From: an uncultured Chitinophagaceae bacterium
GTDB taxonomy: Bacteria > Bacteroidota > Bacteroidia > Chitinophagales > Chitinophagaceae
Length of the DNA stretch: 64,000 nucleotides
Reading direction: 5' to 3'
Assembly (NCBI GenBank): GCA_937907395.1
Contig: CALCII010000011.1
Coordinates: 496,001-560,000 of the forward strand
This document shows, piece after piece, positions 36,108 to 44,422 of the stretch. The translations under genes and the position numbers were made by a program. Within the stretch, counting starts at the first letter, position 1; the number at the start of each line of letters is the position of its first letter. Under the pieces are notes generated by a model. That model saw only the letters and a program-made list of their open reading frames with translations, was not told the origin of the DNA and searched no databases.

Positions 36108-37952
36108 ATGGCACGTAAAGAAGAAGTCTTAAGTGACGTAGTAATTAAGTTCGCCGGCGATAGTGGCGATGGTATGCAATTGACAGGTAGCCAGTTTACC
36201 AATAATACAGCCTTGCTGGGTATTGATCTGGCCACTTTCCCCGATTTTCCGGCCGAAATCCGTGCACCGCAGGGAACTGTTCCCGGTGTGAGCGGATACC
36301 AGCTTCGTTTCAGCAGCAATCCCGTATTTACCCCTGGTGATGCCTGTGATGTGTTGGTGGCAATGAATGCGGCGGCTTTGAAAGTGAACCTCACTGCTAT
36401 CAAAAAAGGTGGGAAAATCATCGTGAATACCGATGGTTTTGATGCTAAAAACCTCCGACTGGCTAACTATCCTGAAGGTGAAAATCCCCTTGAAAATGAT
36501 AGCCTCAGCAACTACACGGTCATCAAAATGGATGTAACCAAAATGACCCGTGAAGCGCTGAAAGATTTCACGATGGGCACAAAGGAAAAGGACCGTGCAA
36601 AAAACATGTTTGTACTGGGCTTTTTGTACTGGATGTACAACCGTGATATGGCCAGCACCACTCAGTTCCTGAAAGATAAGTTTGGAAAGAAAGACGAAAT
36701 TCTCAATAGTAATATCGCTGCCCTGCAGGCGGGTTATAACTATGGCGATACCACTGAAACATTCACCACCACGTACAAAGTGGAAAAGGCAAAAATGGAA
36801 CCAGGGGTATATCGTTCCATTATGGGAAACCAGGCATTGGCGTATGGATTAATTGCTGCCAGCGAAAAAAGCGGATTGCCCTTATTTCTGGGTACCTATC
36901 CCATTACTCCGGCCAGTGATATACTGCACGATTTGAGTAAGTACAAAAACTTTGGCATTCGTACCTACCAGGCAGAAGATGAAATTGCCGGTATTGCCTC
37001 TGCTATTGGAGCAGCTTATGGCGGTTCACTGGCAGTAACCACCAGCAGCGGCCCTGGTATTGCCCTCAAAGGTGAAGCTATGGGATTGGCTGTGATGCTG
37101 GAAGTTCCTTTGGTGATTGTCAACATTCAGCGTGGCGGACCTTCTACCGGCTTACCTACCAAAACCGAGCAAAGTGACCTGATGCAAGCTTATTACGGCA
37201 GAAACGGTGAAAGCCCGATGCCGGTGATCTCTGCTTCTACACCCAGTGATTGTTTTGAAGTGGCATTTGAAGCTGCCCGCATGGCGGTAAATCATATGAC
37301 ACCTGTAATGCTGTTGAGCGATGGTTATATTGCCAATGGTGCAGAACCCTGGAAATTCCCCCAATCAAAAGACCTGGCCGAAATTCCGGTGCATTTCAAG
37401 CAAGGATTGGATGCAGATGAACCTAAAATGCAACCCTACAAACGTGATGAAAAACTGGTTCGTCCCTGGGCTGTTCCCGGTACACCCGGACTGGAACATC
37501 GCATTGGTGGTTTGGAAAAACAAGACATTACCGGTAACGTAAGTTACGATCCCGATAACCATCAGCACATGGTGTTCACCCGCCAGGCGAAAGTGGATAA
37601 GATTGCAGATTATATTCCTGAGCAAAAACTGGATGCCGGTGTTGAAAAAGGCAAGGTACTGGTGCTGGGCTGGGGTAGTACTTATGGCGCCATCAAAAGT
37701 GCAGTAGCCGAACTGCTGGCCGAAGGAAAGAGTGTGGCGCATGCACATCTCCGTTACATCCGTCCGTTCCCACGTAATCTCGGTGATCTGTTGAAGAATT
37801 ACGAAACGGTGTTGATTCCCGAACTCAACAATGGTCAGTTGATCCGTATCATCCGTGATATTTATTTTGTAGATGCAAAGGGATGCAACAAAATCAAAGG
37901 TGTGCCTTTTACAAAAGGTGAATTAATAGAAGAAATTAAAAAGTACTTGTAA
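36108..37952 (+). CDS. korA: 2-oxoacid:ferredoxin oxidoreductase, fused gamma-alpha subunit
   Basis: Residues 8-190 form the gamma domain (VIKFAGDSGDGMQLTGSQFT, FPAEIRAPQGTVPGVSGYQL). The rest is the alpha/pyrimidine-binding part (GNQALAYGLIAAS, GTYPITPASDILHDL, QAEDEIAGIASAIGA, TTSSGPGIALKGEAMGLA, NIQRGGPSTGLPTKTEQSDL). This is the usual Bacteroidota two-in-one subunit of enzymes that oxidise 2-oxoglutarate or a related 2-oxoacid to acyl-CoA with ferredoxin as acceptor. The thiamine-diphosphate beta subunit, normally encoded next door, is not in this window; a terminator and an opposite-strand gene follow directly. The exact 2-oxoacid cannot be told from sequence. Confidence 0.88.
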   Translation: MARKEEVLSDVVIKFAGDSGDGMQLTGSQFTNNTALLGIDLATFPDFPAEIRAPQGTVPGVSGYQLRFSSNPVFTPGDACDVLVAMNAAALKVNLTAIKKGGKIIVNTDGFDAKNLRLANYPEGENPLENDSLSNYTVIKMDVTKMTREALKDFTMGTKEKDRAKNMFVLGFLYWMYNRDMASTTQFLKDKFGKKDEILNSNIAALQAGYNYGDTTETFTTTYKVEKAKMEPGVYRSIMGNQALAYGLIAASEKSGLPLFLGTYPITPASDILHDLSKYKNFGIRTYQAEDEIAGIASAIGAAYGGSLAVTTSSGPGIALKGEAMGLAVMLEVPLVIVNIQRGGPSTGLPTKTEQSDLMQAYYGRNGESPMPVISASTPSDCFEVAFEAARMAVNHMTPVMLLSDGYIANGAEPWKFPQSKDLAEIPVHFKQGLDADEPKMQPYKRDEKLVRPWAVPGTPGLEHRIGGLEKQDITGNVSYDPDNHQHMVFTRQAKVDKIADYIPEQKLDAGVEKGKVLVLGWGSTYGAIKSAVAELLAEGKSVAHAHLRYIRPFPRNLGDLLKNYETVLIPELNNGQLIRIIRDIYFVDAKGCNKIKGVPFTKGELIEEIKKYL

Positions 37953-37973
37953 TAGAGTTCTATTATAGTTTGA

Positions 37974-38001
37974 AATCCGCTGGTTTATGCCGGCGGATTT
38001 T
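37974..38001. terminator. Terminator overlapping the 3' end of nth
   Basis: An 11-bp stem with one G-T pair (AAATCCGCTGG / CCGGCGGATTT) and a TTTATG loop is followed by a T-run on the plus strand. It lies 22 bases after the korA stop and its distal half overlaps the last codons of the minus-strand nth gene. Confidence 0.85.
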
Positions 38002-38632
38002 TTTTGTAGTAGGTACAGATTTCAGTCAACCCGCATTCGCCACATTTGGGATTCCGTGCCAGGCAGGTATAACGCCCATGCAATATGAGCCAGTGATGTG
38101 CTTTATGAATGAGTTCCTGCGGAAAATGTTTCACTAATTCTTTTTCTACTGCAAGAGGAGTTGAAGCTGTTTGTTTTACCAGGCCCAATCGTTTGCTTAC
38201 ACGAAACACATGGGTATCTACTGCCATGTTGGGTTGTGCATCTATTACTGAAGTAATAACGTTGGCTGTTTTTCTTCCCACGCCGGGCAACGTAACCAGT
38301 TGCTCAACCGTAAGCGGCACTTCGCTGCCAAATTCCTGCACCAGCTTTTGAGCCATTCCAATGAGGTGTTTGGTTTTGTTGTTGGGATAGGAAATGCTTT
38401 TGATATAAGGAAACAGCTCGTCAAAATCTGCCCGGCTTAATGCTTCAGGAGTGGGGTATTGTTCAAACAAAGCAGGTGTGGTGAGGTTCACCCGTTTATC
38501 GGTGCATTGTGCCGAGAGGATAACGGCCACGAGTAACTGAAACGGATTATCGTACAACAATTCTGTTTCAGCATCAGGGGCATGCTCAGTAAAATAATCA
38601 ATAACGTATTGGTAACGATCTGTTTTTTTCAT
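37985..38632 (-). CDS. nth: Endonuclease III (DNA glycosylase/AP lyase)
   Basis: The 215-residue enzyme has the helix-hairpin-helix LPGVGRKTANVI with the catalytic Lys, the catalytic Asp in AVDTHVFRV, and a C-terminal [4Fe-4S] motif with spacing C-x6-C-x2-C-x5-C (CLARNPKC, GEC, GLTEIC). It excises oxidised pyrimidines in base excision repair and nicks abasic sites. The length is typical. It converges on korA with a shared terminator region. Confidence 0.95.
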   Translation of the reverse strand: MKKTDRYQYVIDYFTEHAPDAETELLYDNPFQLLVAVILSAQCTDKRVNLTTPALFEQYPTPEALSRADFDELFPYIKSISYPNNKTKHLIGMAQKLVQEFGSEVPLTVEQLVTLPGVGRKTANVITSVIDAQPNMAVDTHVFRVSKRLGLVKQTASTPLAVEKELVKHFPQELIHKAHHWLILHGRYTCLARNPKCGECGLTEICTYYKKNPPA

Positions 38633-38675
38633 CCAGGTAAGAAAGGATGCAAGATAATTACAAGATCAACAGCAA

Positions 38676-38915
38676 TCAGTTTAAAGAATGAACATCGCTT
38701 GTTTTGGCTGCATAACGCAGGATGTTCAGAACGGTTTCTGTACGTGGGGAAAAGCGGATTTGTTCCAGGCGGCGGTAACCGGCTTTGATCACTTCAAATT
38801 TTTCCCGGAGTGTCCAGTTTTCGGCCAGCGCCTGCTCAATGGCGGCTGTTTGTTCCGGAGTGGTTTCTTTGTAGAGATATTGTAACAAGTCTTCTGGAGT
38901 AAATGTTTGTGCCAT
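38676..38915 (-). CDS. Small hypothetical protein, anti-sigma-like N-terminus
   Basis: This 79-residue helical protein (MAQTFTPEDLLQYLYKETTP, EQALAENWTLREKFEVIKAG) resembles the short N-terminal modules found in Bacteroidota anti-sigma factors (compare LLHLDKELSAQQTAEVEQAL in the anti-sigma gene at 58953). It has no membrane segment. ATG 38915 is preferred to TTG 38921. Function is unknown. Confidence 0.65.
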   Translation of the reverse strand: MAQTFTPEDLLQYLYKETTPEQTAAIEQALAENWTLREKFEVIKAGYRRLEQIRFSPRTETVLNILRYAAKTSDVHSLN

Positions 38916-39009
38916 AAGCAATCCTTTTAGATTGGTAACGAGGGTTTTTCAAGGATGCTTTCCCTTAAAAAACGGCACTTGGACAGACTTATTGTGTGGA
39001 GGCTGAAAA

Positions 39010-39303
39010 TTATTGATCAAACAGGAAGAGGTCTTCGTTGTCTTTCTTCATATAATACTTCTCCCGGGCAATGCGCTCGTAAGCGGTGGGGTCGGTTTTG
39101 CGTTTTTCCAGCTCTGCCTTGGCGGCTTCGATCCGCTCATTGTAGTAGAACGTACTGGCTTTCAACTCTTTCAGCTTCTGATGACGATTCATTTGGGTGG
39201 GAAGGTCGTTCCGGTCAAAAAAGAACATCCATACAGCAAGGGCAGTAATGGCCAGGAAGTACTTGTTGGTTAAAAAAGAGGGGATATGGGATAGTAAACG
39301 CAT
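39010..39303 (-). CDS. FtsB/DivIC-like septum formation initiator protein
   Basis: The 97-residue single-pass protein has an N-terminal helix (YFLAITALAVWMFFFD), then a coiled coil (QKLKELKASTFYYNERIEAA) and the family ending DPTAYERIAREKYYMKKDNE. FtsB/DivIC proteins join the divisome scaffold in the periplasm. ATG 39303 (MRLLSHIP) is preferred to the upstream codon at 39324. It follows the enolase gene on the same strand, a pairing seen in many Bacteroidota and other bacteria. Confidence 0.85.
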   Translation of the reverse strand: MRLLSHIPSFLTNKYFLAITALAVWMFFFDRNDLPTQMNRHQKLKELKASTFYYNERIEAAKAELEKRKTDPTAYERIAREKYYMKKDNEDLFLFDQ

Positions 39304-39341
39304 GGTTTTTGGTTTATAGTTCAAGCTTCATTTTAAAGTTA

Positions 39342-39379
39342 ATAGATCATGGACCATATTGCTATGATCCATGATCTAT
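39342..39379. other. Perfect 12-bp inverted repeat between enolase and the FtsB-like gene
   Basis: ATAGATCATGGA and TCCATGATCTAT pair around a 14-base loop. No adjacent T-run is visible on the minus strand, so it may be an mRNA-processing or stabilising hairpin instead of a terminator. Confidence 0.6.
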
Positions 39380-39396
39380 AAGCTATTTGCTAAAGA

Positions 39397-40689
39397 CTAT
39401 TTACCAAATTTAATCTTTCCGGTGGGATATACACCAGTTTGTCCCAGTAATTCTTCAATACGGATCAGCTGGTTGTACTTCGCCATACGATCGGTACGTG
39501 AAGCAGAACCGGTTTTGATTTGTCCGCAATTGAGTGCTACTGCCAGATCAGCGATGGTGGTATCTTCTGTTTCACCACTGCGGTGGCTCATGATCGAAGT
39601 ATAACCGGCATTCTGTGCCATTTGTACGGCATTGATGGTTTCAGTAACGGTACCAATCTGGTTTACTTTAATGAGGATGCTGTTACCAATATGTTTGTCG
39701 ATACCATCTTTCAAACGTTTTACATTGGTTACAAACAGATCATCACCCACCAGTTGGCATTTGCTGCCAATTGCTTCGGTAAGTTTTTTCCAGCCAGCCC
39801 AATCATCTTCGGCCATACCATCTTCAATAGAAACGATAGGATATTTATTTACCCATTCTGTCCAGTAGGCAACCATTTCATCGCTGCTGATTACTTTACC
39901 AGGATTGCTCTTGTAGAATTTATAAGTGTTGGTTGCATCATCAAACATTTCGCTGGATGCAGCATCCATAGCAATGGCAATTTGTTCGCCGGGTTTGTAA
40001 CCTGCAGCAGAGATTGCTTCGAGAACGGTTTCAATGGCTTCCTCATTGCTTTGAATTTCGGGTGCAAAACCACCTTCATCACCTACGTTGGTGCTGTAAC
40101 CTTTTTTCTTCAATACAGATTTCAGGTTGTGGAATACTTCAACACCCCAGCGTAAACCTTCACTGAAAGAAGGAGCACCTACAGGGATGATCATGAATTC
40201 CTGGAAATCAATTTTATTATCGGCATGCACACCACCATTCATGATGTTCATCAGAGGCATGGGAAGTACAGTAGCATTTACACCACCGAGGTAACGGTAT
40301 AGGGGCAGGTTGCTTTCTTCTGCGGCAGCTTTGGCAACAGCCATACTTACAGCCAATGTTGCGTTAGCGCCAAGTTTGCCTTTGTTTTCTGTTCCATCGA
40401 TGCTGATTAACAGGCTGTCGATATATGCCTGACGGGTTACGTCAATACCAATCAGTTGGGGAGCAATAATTTCATTTACGTTCTGAACGGCTTTTAAAAC
40501 ACCTCTTCCGAGGAATTTGCTTTTATCGCCATCTCTCAGTTCCACGGCTTCGTGTTTGCCTGTAGAAGCGCCACTGGGAACGGCGGCACGGCCTAAGAAG
40601 CCATTATCGGTAAATACATCTACTTCTACTGTGGGATTACCACGGCTGTCGAGAATCTGTCTTGCGTGAATGTTTGCAATGAAGCTCAT
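39397..40689 (-). CDS. eno: Enolase
   Basis: The 430-residue glycolytic enzyme interconverts 2-phosphoglycerate and phosphoenolpyruvate. Recognisable signatures are IHARQILDSRGNPTVEVDV at the N-terminus, SGASTGKHEAVELRDGD, NGGVHADNKIDFQEFMI, the Mg-binding SIEDGMAEDDW, and the catalytic region SHRSGETEDTTIADLAVAL. The length is standard and the start ATG is unambiguous. It is cytoplasmic, and many bacteria also display it on the surface. Confidence 0.97.
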   Translation of the reverse strand: MSFIANIHARQILDSRGNPTVEVDVFTDNGFLGRAAVPSGASTGKHEAVELRDGDKSKFLGRGVLKAVQNVNEIIAPQLIGIDVTRQAYIDSLLISIDGTENKGKLGANATLAVSMAVAKAAAEESNLPLYRYLGGVNATVLPMPLMNIMNGGVHADNKIDFQEFMIIPVGAPSFSEGLRWGVEVFHNLKSVLKKKGYSTNVGDEGGFAPEIQSNEEAIETVLEAISAAGYKPGEQIAIAMDAASSEMFDDATNTYKFYKSNPGKVISSDEMVAYWTEWVNKYPIVSIEDGMAEDDWAGWKKLTEAIGSKCQLVGDDLFVTNVKRLKDGIDKHIGNSILIKVNQIGTVTETINAVQMAQNAGYTSIMSHRSGETEDTTIADLAVALNCGQIKTGSASRTDRMAKYNQLIRIEELLGQTGVYPTGKIKFGK

Positions 40690-40877
40690 ACGTGAAAGTT
40701 TATTAGTTTAAAATATAAAGTCGGGTCGTAATTTGAAAAGTGCGGTCAGCATTTGAATCGTCTGGCACCTGTTCTCGTCTGACTTTTTTAATTGCGGTGC
40801 AAAGAAACAACATTCGCTTACAGTAACAAAGGAGAATGGTCAGGGATTGTTTATTTTTATCCTAACAATCGTTCACG

Positions 40878-41444
40878 ATGGATACACAAATACTGGTTTC
40901 TGTTGCTATGGGAATTGCGCTGAGCGCCTGTTGTGGTTTCAGGGTGTTTGTTCCCATGCTGGGTGCCGGCTTTGCTGCCTGGCAGCATTGGTATGCGCTG
41001 CCTCCTGATATGCAATGGATAGGAACACTTCCTGCGTTGATCGCTTTTGGAACGGCTGCTGTGCTGGAAATAGCTGCCTATTATATTCCTTTCGTTGATA
41101 ACCTGCTGGACACTATTGCCACACCACTGGCAGTAGTTGCCGGTACTGTATTGGCTGCTTCTTTTCTGCCTTTGGGTGAAATGAGCCCGTTGCTCAAATG
41201 GATATTGGCATTGCTGGCGGGTGGTGGTGCTGCCGGAACTGTACAGGCAGGTACCGGTTTATTAAGGCTGGCTTCAACAAAAGCAACAGCAGGAACAGCA
41301 AACTCAATTGTTGCAACAAGTGAAAATGCGTTGGCAATCAGTGGTACTGTTTTGAGTTTCCTGGTGCCGGTACTGATTGCTGTTTTGTTTTTATTGCTGA
41401 TTGGCTGGATCTGGACAAAGCTGATGAAGCGGTTGCTGAGGTGA
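40878..41444 (+). CDS. DUF4126 membrane protein
   Basis: The 188-residue protein has four to five hydrophobic helices and the family features SACCGFRVFVPMLGAGFA near the N-terminus, YYIPFVDNLLDTIATPLAV in the middle and GTANSIVATSENALA before the last helix. These match DUF4126, a widespread membrane family of unknown function. It is transcribed away from enolase. Confidence 0.85.
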   Translation: MDTQILVSVAMGIALSACCGFRVFVPMLGAGFAAWQHWYALPPDMQWIGTLPALIAFGTAAVLEIAAYYIPFVDNLLDTIATPLAVVAGTVLAASFLPLGEMSPLLKWILALLAGGGAAGTVQAGTGLLRLASTKATAGTANSIVATSENALAISGTVLSFLVPVLIAVLFLLLIGWIWTKLMKRLLR

Positions 41445-41453
41445 TGATTTTCG

Positions 41454-42356
41454 TCAGGCAGTTAATGTTCTGAATACATCTTCCAGGCTTTTATTTCCGC
41501 TTTGCAGCGATACAATATTGAGGTTGTTTTCTATTGCCAATGATAAGATCTGTTTGCGAAGCGCTTCTTCATCGCTGCTTTCCACTTCCCATGAATAGGT
41601 ATCGAGTTTTGTTACAGCAGTGGCGGCTGGTAAACGTTGAAGCCATTCTGCTTCCAATGCTTCTTTAAAAGATACGTGCACCTTTTGTTGTTGTGTGGCT
41701 GATTGGAGGTTCTTTAGTTGATCATCGGCTACAATGGATCCTTTGTTGATGATAATCACACGGTCGCAGATCGCTTCCACTTCCTGAAGTATATGAGAAG
41801 AAAATAAAACTGTTTTGTTTTTGCCGAGGGCCTTGATCACTTCACGGATTTCAATAATCTGGTTGGGGTCCAGGCCGGATGTGGGTTCGTCCAGGATTAA
41901 AACTTCAGGATTATGAATCAATGCTGCGGCTAACCCTACCCGTTGTTTGTATCCCTTCGATAATTGCCCGATTTTTTTATGTGCTTCTTTTGCAAGCCCA
42001 ACTGTTTGAATCGCATCTTCAATTGCCTCTTTCTTGTTCTTCAGTTCATGTACGTCGGCTATGAAACCCAGGTATTCACGTACATAGAGATCGGTGTACA
42101 ACGCATTGCTTTCAGGAAGATAGCCTGTTTTTTTCCGTGTGCTTTCCGGCTGATCCACCACATTATCTCCACAAACTGTTACACTGCCTTCTGTTGAAGG
42201 GAGATAACCTGTAATGATTTTCATGGTAGTGCTTTTGCCGGCACCATTTGGCCCGAGGAAACCCACAATCTCTCCTTTGTTTACACTGAAAGAGATATTG
42301 TTCACTGCTTTCTGTTCGCCATAAATCTTTACAAGGTTTTTTACTTCAATAGACAT
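41454..42356 (-). CDS. gldA: Gliding-motility ABC transporter ATP-binding protein GldA
   Basis: The 300-residue ATPase has Walker A (GPNGAGKST), an ABC signature LSKGYKQRVGLAAAL, Walker B LILDEPTSGLD and an H-loop SSHIL. The C-terminal 80 residues, with ALRKQILSLAIENNLNIVSLQ, are typical of GldA in Bacteroidota. GldA works with the membrane proteins GldF and GldG, which are not in this window. The start ATG 42356 (MSIEVKNLVKIYG) is preferred to TTG 42365. The sequence alone does not prove a motility role; the assignment is by family resemblance. Confidence 0.82.
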   Translation of the reverse strand: MSIEVKNLVKIYGEQKAVNNISFSVNKGEIVGFLGPNGAGKSTTMKIITGYLPSTEGSVTVCGDNVVDQPESTRKKTGYLPESNALYTDLYVREYLGFIADVHELKNKKEAIEDAIQTVGLAKEAHKKIGQLSKGYKQRVGLAAALIHNPEVLILDEPTSGLDPNQIIEIREVIKALGKNKTVLFSSHILQEVEAICDRVIIINKGSIVADDQLKNLQSATQQQKVHVSFKEALEAEWLQRLPAATAVTKLDTYSWEVESSDEEALRKQILSLAIENNLNIVSLQSGNKSLEDVFRTLTA

Positions 42357-42419
42357 GTATGTCAATTTGATTCAAAAATAACGGGGAATTGTGTTTGATG
42401 CATCAAAATGCCCGAACGA

Positions 42420-44324
42420 TTAACGAATGAGTAACACCGTTCCGGTTTTCATGAATTGTTTATCGTTCCGTTTGTAACTGATTTTCCAGGTATAAGTTCC
42501 GGCAGGTGAGGGTTGGTTACGGAATTGCCCGTCCCATCCCTGTGTCATCACTTTGCTTTTGAAAACCAGCTCACCCCAACGGTTGTAAATGGATAATTCA
42601 TAGTCGTCAAGTCGGAAATAAGCACGGCCTTTCAGCATATCATTCAACCGGTCGCCATTAGGAGTAAATGCATTGGGAATATACACTTCGTTGCCACATT
42701 CAATTAAAGAGAGGATCACCTGGTCTGTTGTTTGTCCGCAATAATTTTCAACAGTAACGGTGTAAGTGCCCGCTTCTGTTGCAATCAGTTTTGGTTTTGT
42801 GGATCCCGTGTTCCAGAGGTAAATATCAGTTTGAGGTGTGGAGGCATCAATCAGTAATGAGTCGGAATAACAAATGGTGGTGTCATTTCTCAGTCGTACA
42901 ACCGGTGTTGATTTAGTTTGTACAGAAAAAGAATCGGTACGGCTGCAAATACCATCGCTAACCTGCAAACTGTAATTACCACTGGTGTTTATAGTGCGGG
43001 TAAAAGTAGTTGTACCGTCATTCCATAAAAAGGAATTGGCAGGAGGGATATTGGCATTTATAACCAGGGAAGCACCATTACAAAGAACAGTATCTCCCAC
43101 CGGAACAGTTCTTGTTAAAAGGTTGGATTTGATATTTAGTGAGGTTGTTGTTGTACTGATGCATCCTCCATGTGTAGTGGTGGTTAAAGAAATGCTGCCG
43201 GCCATGTTTACAAGTGCATTCGGGATGGTGAGATCGTATTTGTTTCCTGTTCCACCGGGGTAGGTCCATTTGTATTCAAATGCGGGGATACTGCTGGTGA
43301 GCTGAATCATGTCTTTTTCACAAACGGTTAATGGCCCATTAATTGAAATAACAGGTGGAGCAAATACTTTTAATTCAAGTGTGGGGGAAACGGAACGACA
43401 ATTGACTGCATTGATATTCGCAATTTCGGCTACCAGTAACCGGTAGAATCCGGAATGGCTCACCTGTGTTCCGTTGATGGTAAACTGCTGAGCTTGTGCG
43501 CCGGTAATATGGCTCCAGTTGGTACCGTCACTGCTGAACTGCCATTGATAAGCCGGGTTTTGATAAAAACCACCGGCTACATTTCCATTGAAGGTAACGG
43601 CAGAGCCTGTGCAGGTCTCTCCCGAATTAAGATATGATCCGCTGATTTGAGGAGTCATGGCTGGTCCGCACAGGGAGAATTCAATATCATCCAGGCAAAG
43701 ATCGTTTCCCAATCCGCCAGCCTGGTTGTTGAATATGCGTAAAATGATGTCGCTTTCACCGGGAGGCAAAGCAAAATTGAATCCATACTTAGTCCAGGTG
43801 AAAGAGGCATAACGGGGAATGGTTCCGGTGGTGAAAGTAGCCAGTTGATTACCTGTTGTTGCACTGCTGATTTGAAATTTCAGGTCGGGATCTAATGGAT
43901 TGGTGGAACTGGAACGAAGCAGATTGGCAATCCATGCGGAAAAGTATAGCAATGATCCTGCACACAGATTAGAAACTCTTGTTTCATAAAACTTTCCTGC
44001 TGTGTAATCGGCATTAACAATCATCATATTGCCGGTTCCCGAATGATCGTATCCCACATGCCAGCTTCCGTATTGTGGCTGACCGGTTTGTATATCGGCT
44101 GTGGTTTTACGTATTCCGTATTCACCATCGCTTATGGTACCCAGTGAGTCGAATGCGTAAGAGGTAACAGTAGCAGGTAGTGGTGAGCTGGTGAGAGGTG
44201 TGCTGCTGCTGCCACCAAAATCTTCAAAGAATAAACGATTGCCGGAACATTGTGCCTGCACAAAAGAATTGTTTGCAAGCAGGAACATGATAAGGAACAG
44301 TACCGGTAACATTTTTTTTTGCAC
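42420..44324 (-). CDS. Secreted Ig-like protein with T9SS type B (CHU_C) domain
   Basis: The 634-residue protein has a signal peptide (KKMLPVLFLIMFLLANNSFVQAQ). A roughly 190-residue beta-rich N-terminal domain follows (FFEDFGGSSS, GSWHVGYDHSGTGNMM, CLDDIEFSLCGP), resembling the jelly-roll/lectin-like openings of many T9SS cargo proteins. Several Ig/PKD-like domains come next. The end, EVYIPNAFTPNGDRLNDMLK to GTVLLIR, is the gliding-motility-associated sorting domain. The start is GTG 44324; ATG 44312 would lose the positive charges of the signal peptide. It is exported by type IX secretion and probably anchored on the surface. Confidence 0.88.
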   Translation of the reverse strand: MQKKMLPVLFLIMFLLANNSFVQAQCSGNRLFFEDFGGSSSTPLTSSPLPATVTSYAFDSLGTISDGEYGIRKTTADIQTGQPQYGSWHVGYDHSGTGNMMIVNADYTAGKFYETRVSNLCAGSLLYFSAWIANLLRSSSTNPLDPDLKFQISSATTGNQLATFTTGTIPRYASFTWTKYGFNFALPPGESDIILRIFNNQAGGLGNDLCLDDIEFSLCGPAMTPQISGSYLNSGETCTGSAVTFNGNVAGGFYQNPAYQWQFSSDGTNWSHITGAQAQQFTINGTQVSHSGFYRLLVAEIANINAVNCRSVSPTLELKVFAPPVISINGPLTVCEKDMIQLTSSIPAFEYKWTYPGGTGNKYDLTIPNALVNMAGSISLTTTTHGGCISTTTTSLNIKSNLLTRTVPVGDTVLCNGASLVINANIPPANSFLWNDGTTTFTRTINTSGNYSLQVSDGICSRTDSFSVQTKSTPVVRLRNDTTICYSDSLLIDASTPQTDIYLWNTGSTKPKLIATEAGTYTVTVENYCGQTTDQVILSLIECGNEVYIPNAFTPNGDRLNDMLKGRAYFRLDDYELSIYNRWGELVFKSKVMTQGWDGQFRNQPSPAGTYTWKISYKRNDKQFMKTGTVLLIR

Positions 44325-44365
44325 GGCAACAAATTGAGTGGCAAAATTAGGAGTTACAACAGAAA

Positions 44366-44391
44366 AGCCTCTGAATTTTACACCAGAGGCT
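44366..44391 (-). terminator. Hairpin downstream of prpE
   Basis: AGCCTCTG and CAGAGGCT form an 8-bp perfect stem around a 10-base loop. On the minus strand it is followed by TTTTCTG, 31 bases after the prpE stop. Confidence 0.6.
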
Positions 44392-44422
44392 GTTACTTTA
44401 TAATCATTCAGAGAAATTGGGT

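Noticed and set aside
39342..39379. Intrinsic terminator of enolase
   Set aside because: The 12-bp stem is perfect but it lacks a T-run on the minus strand, so it is listed only as an inverted repeat.
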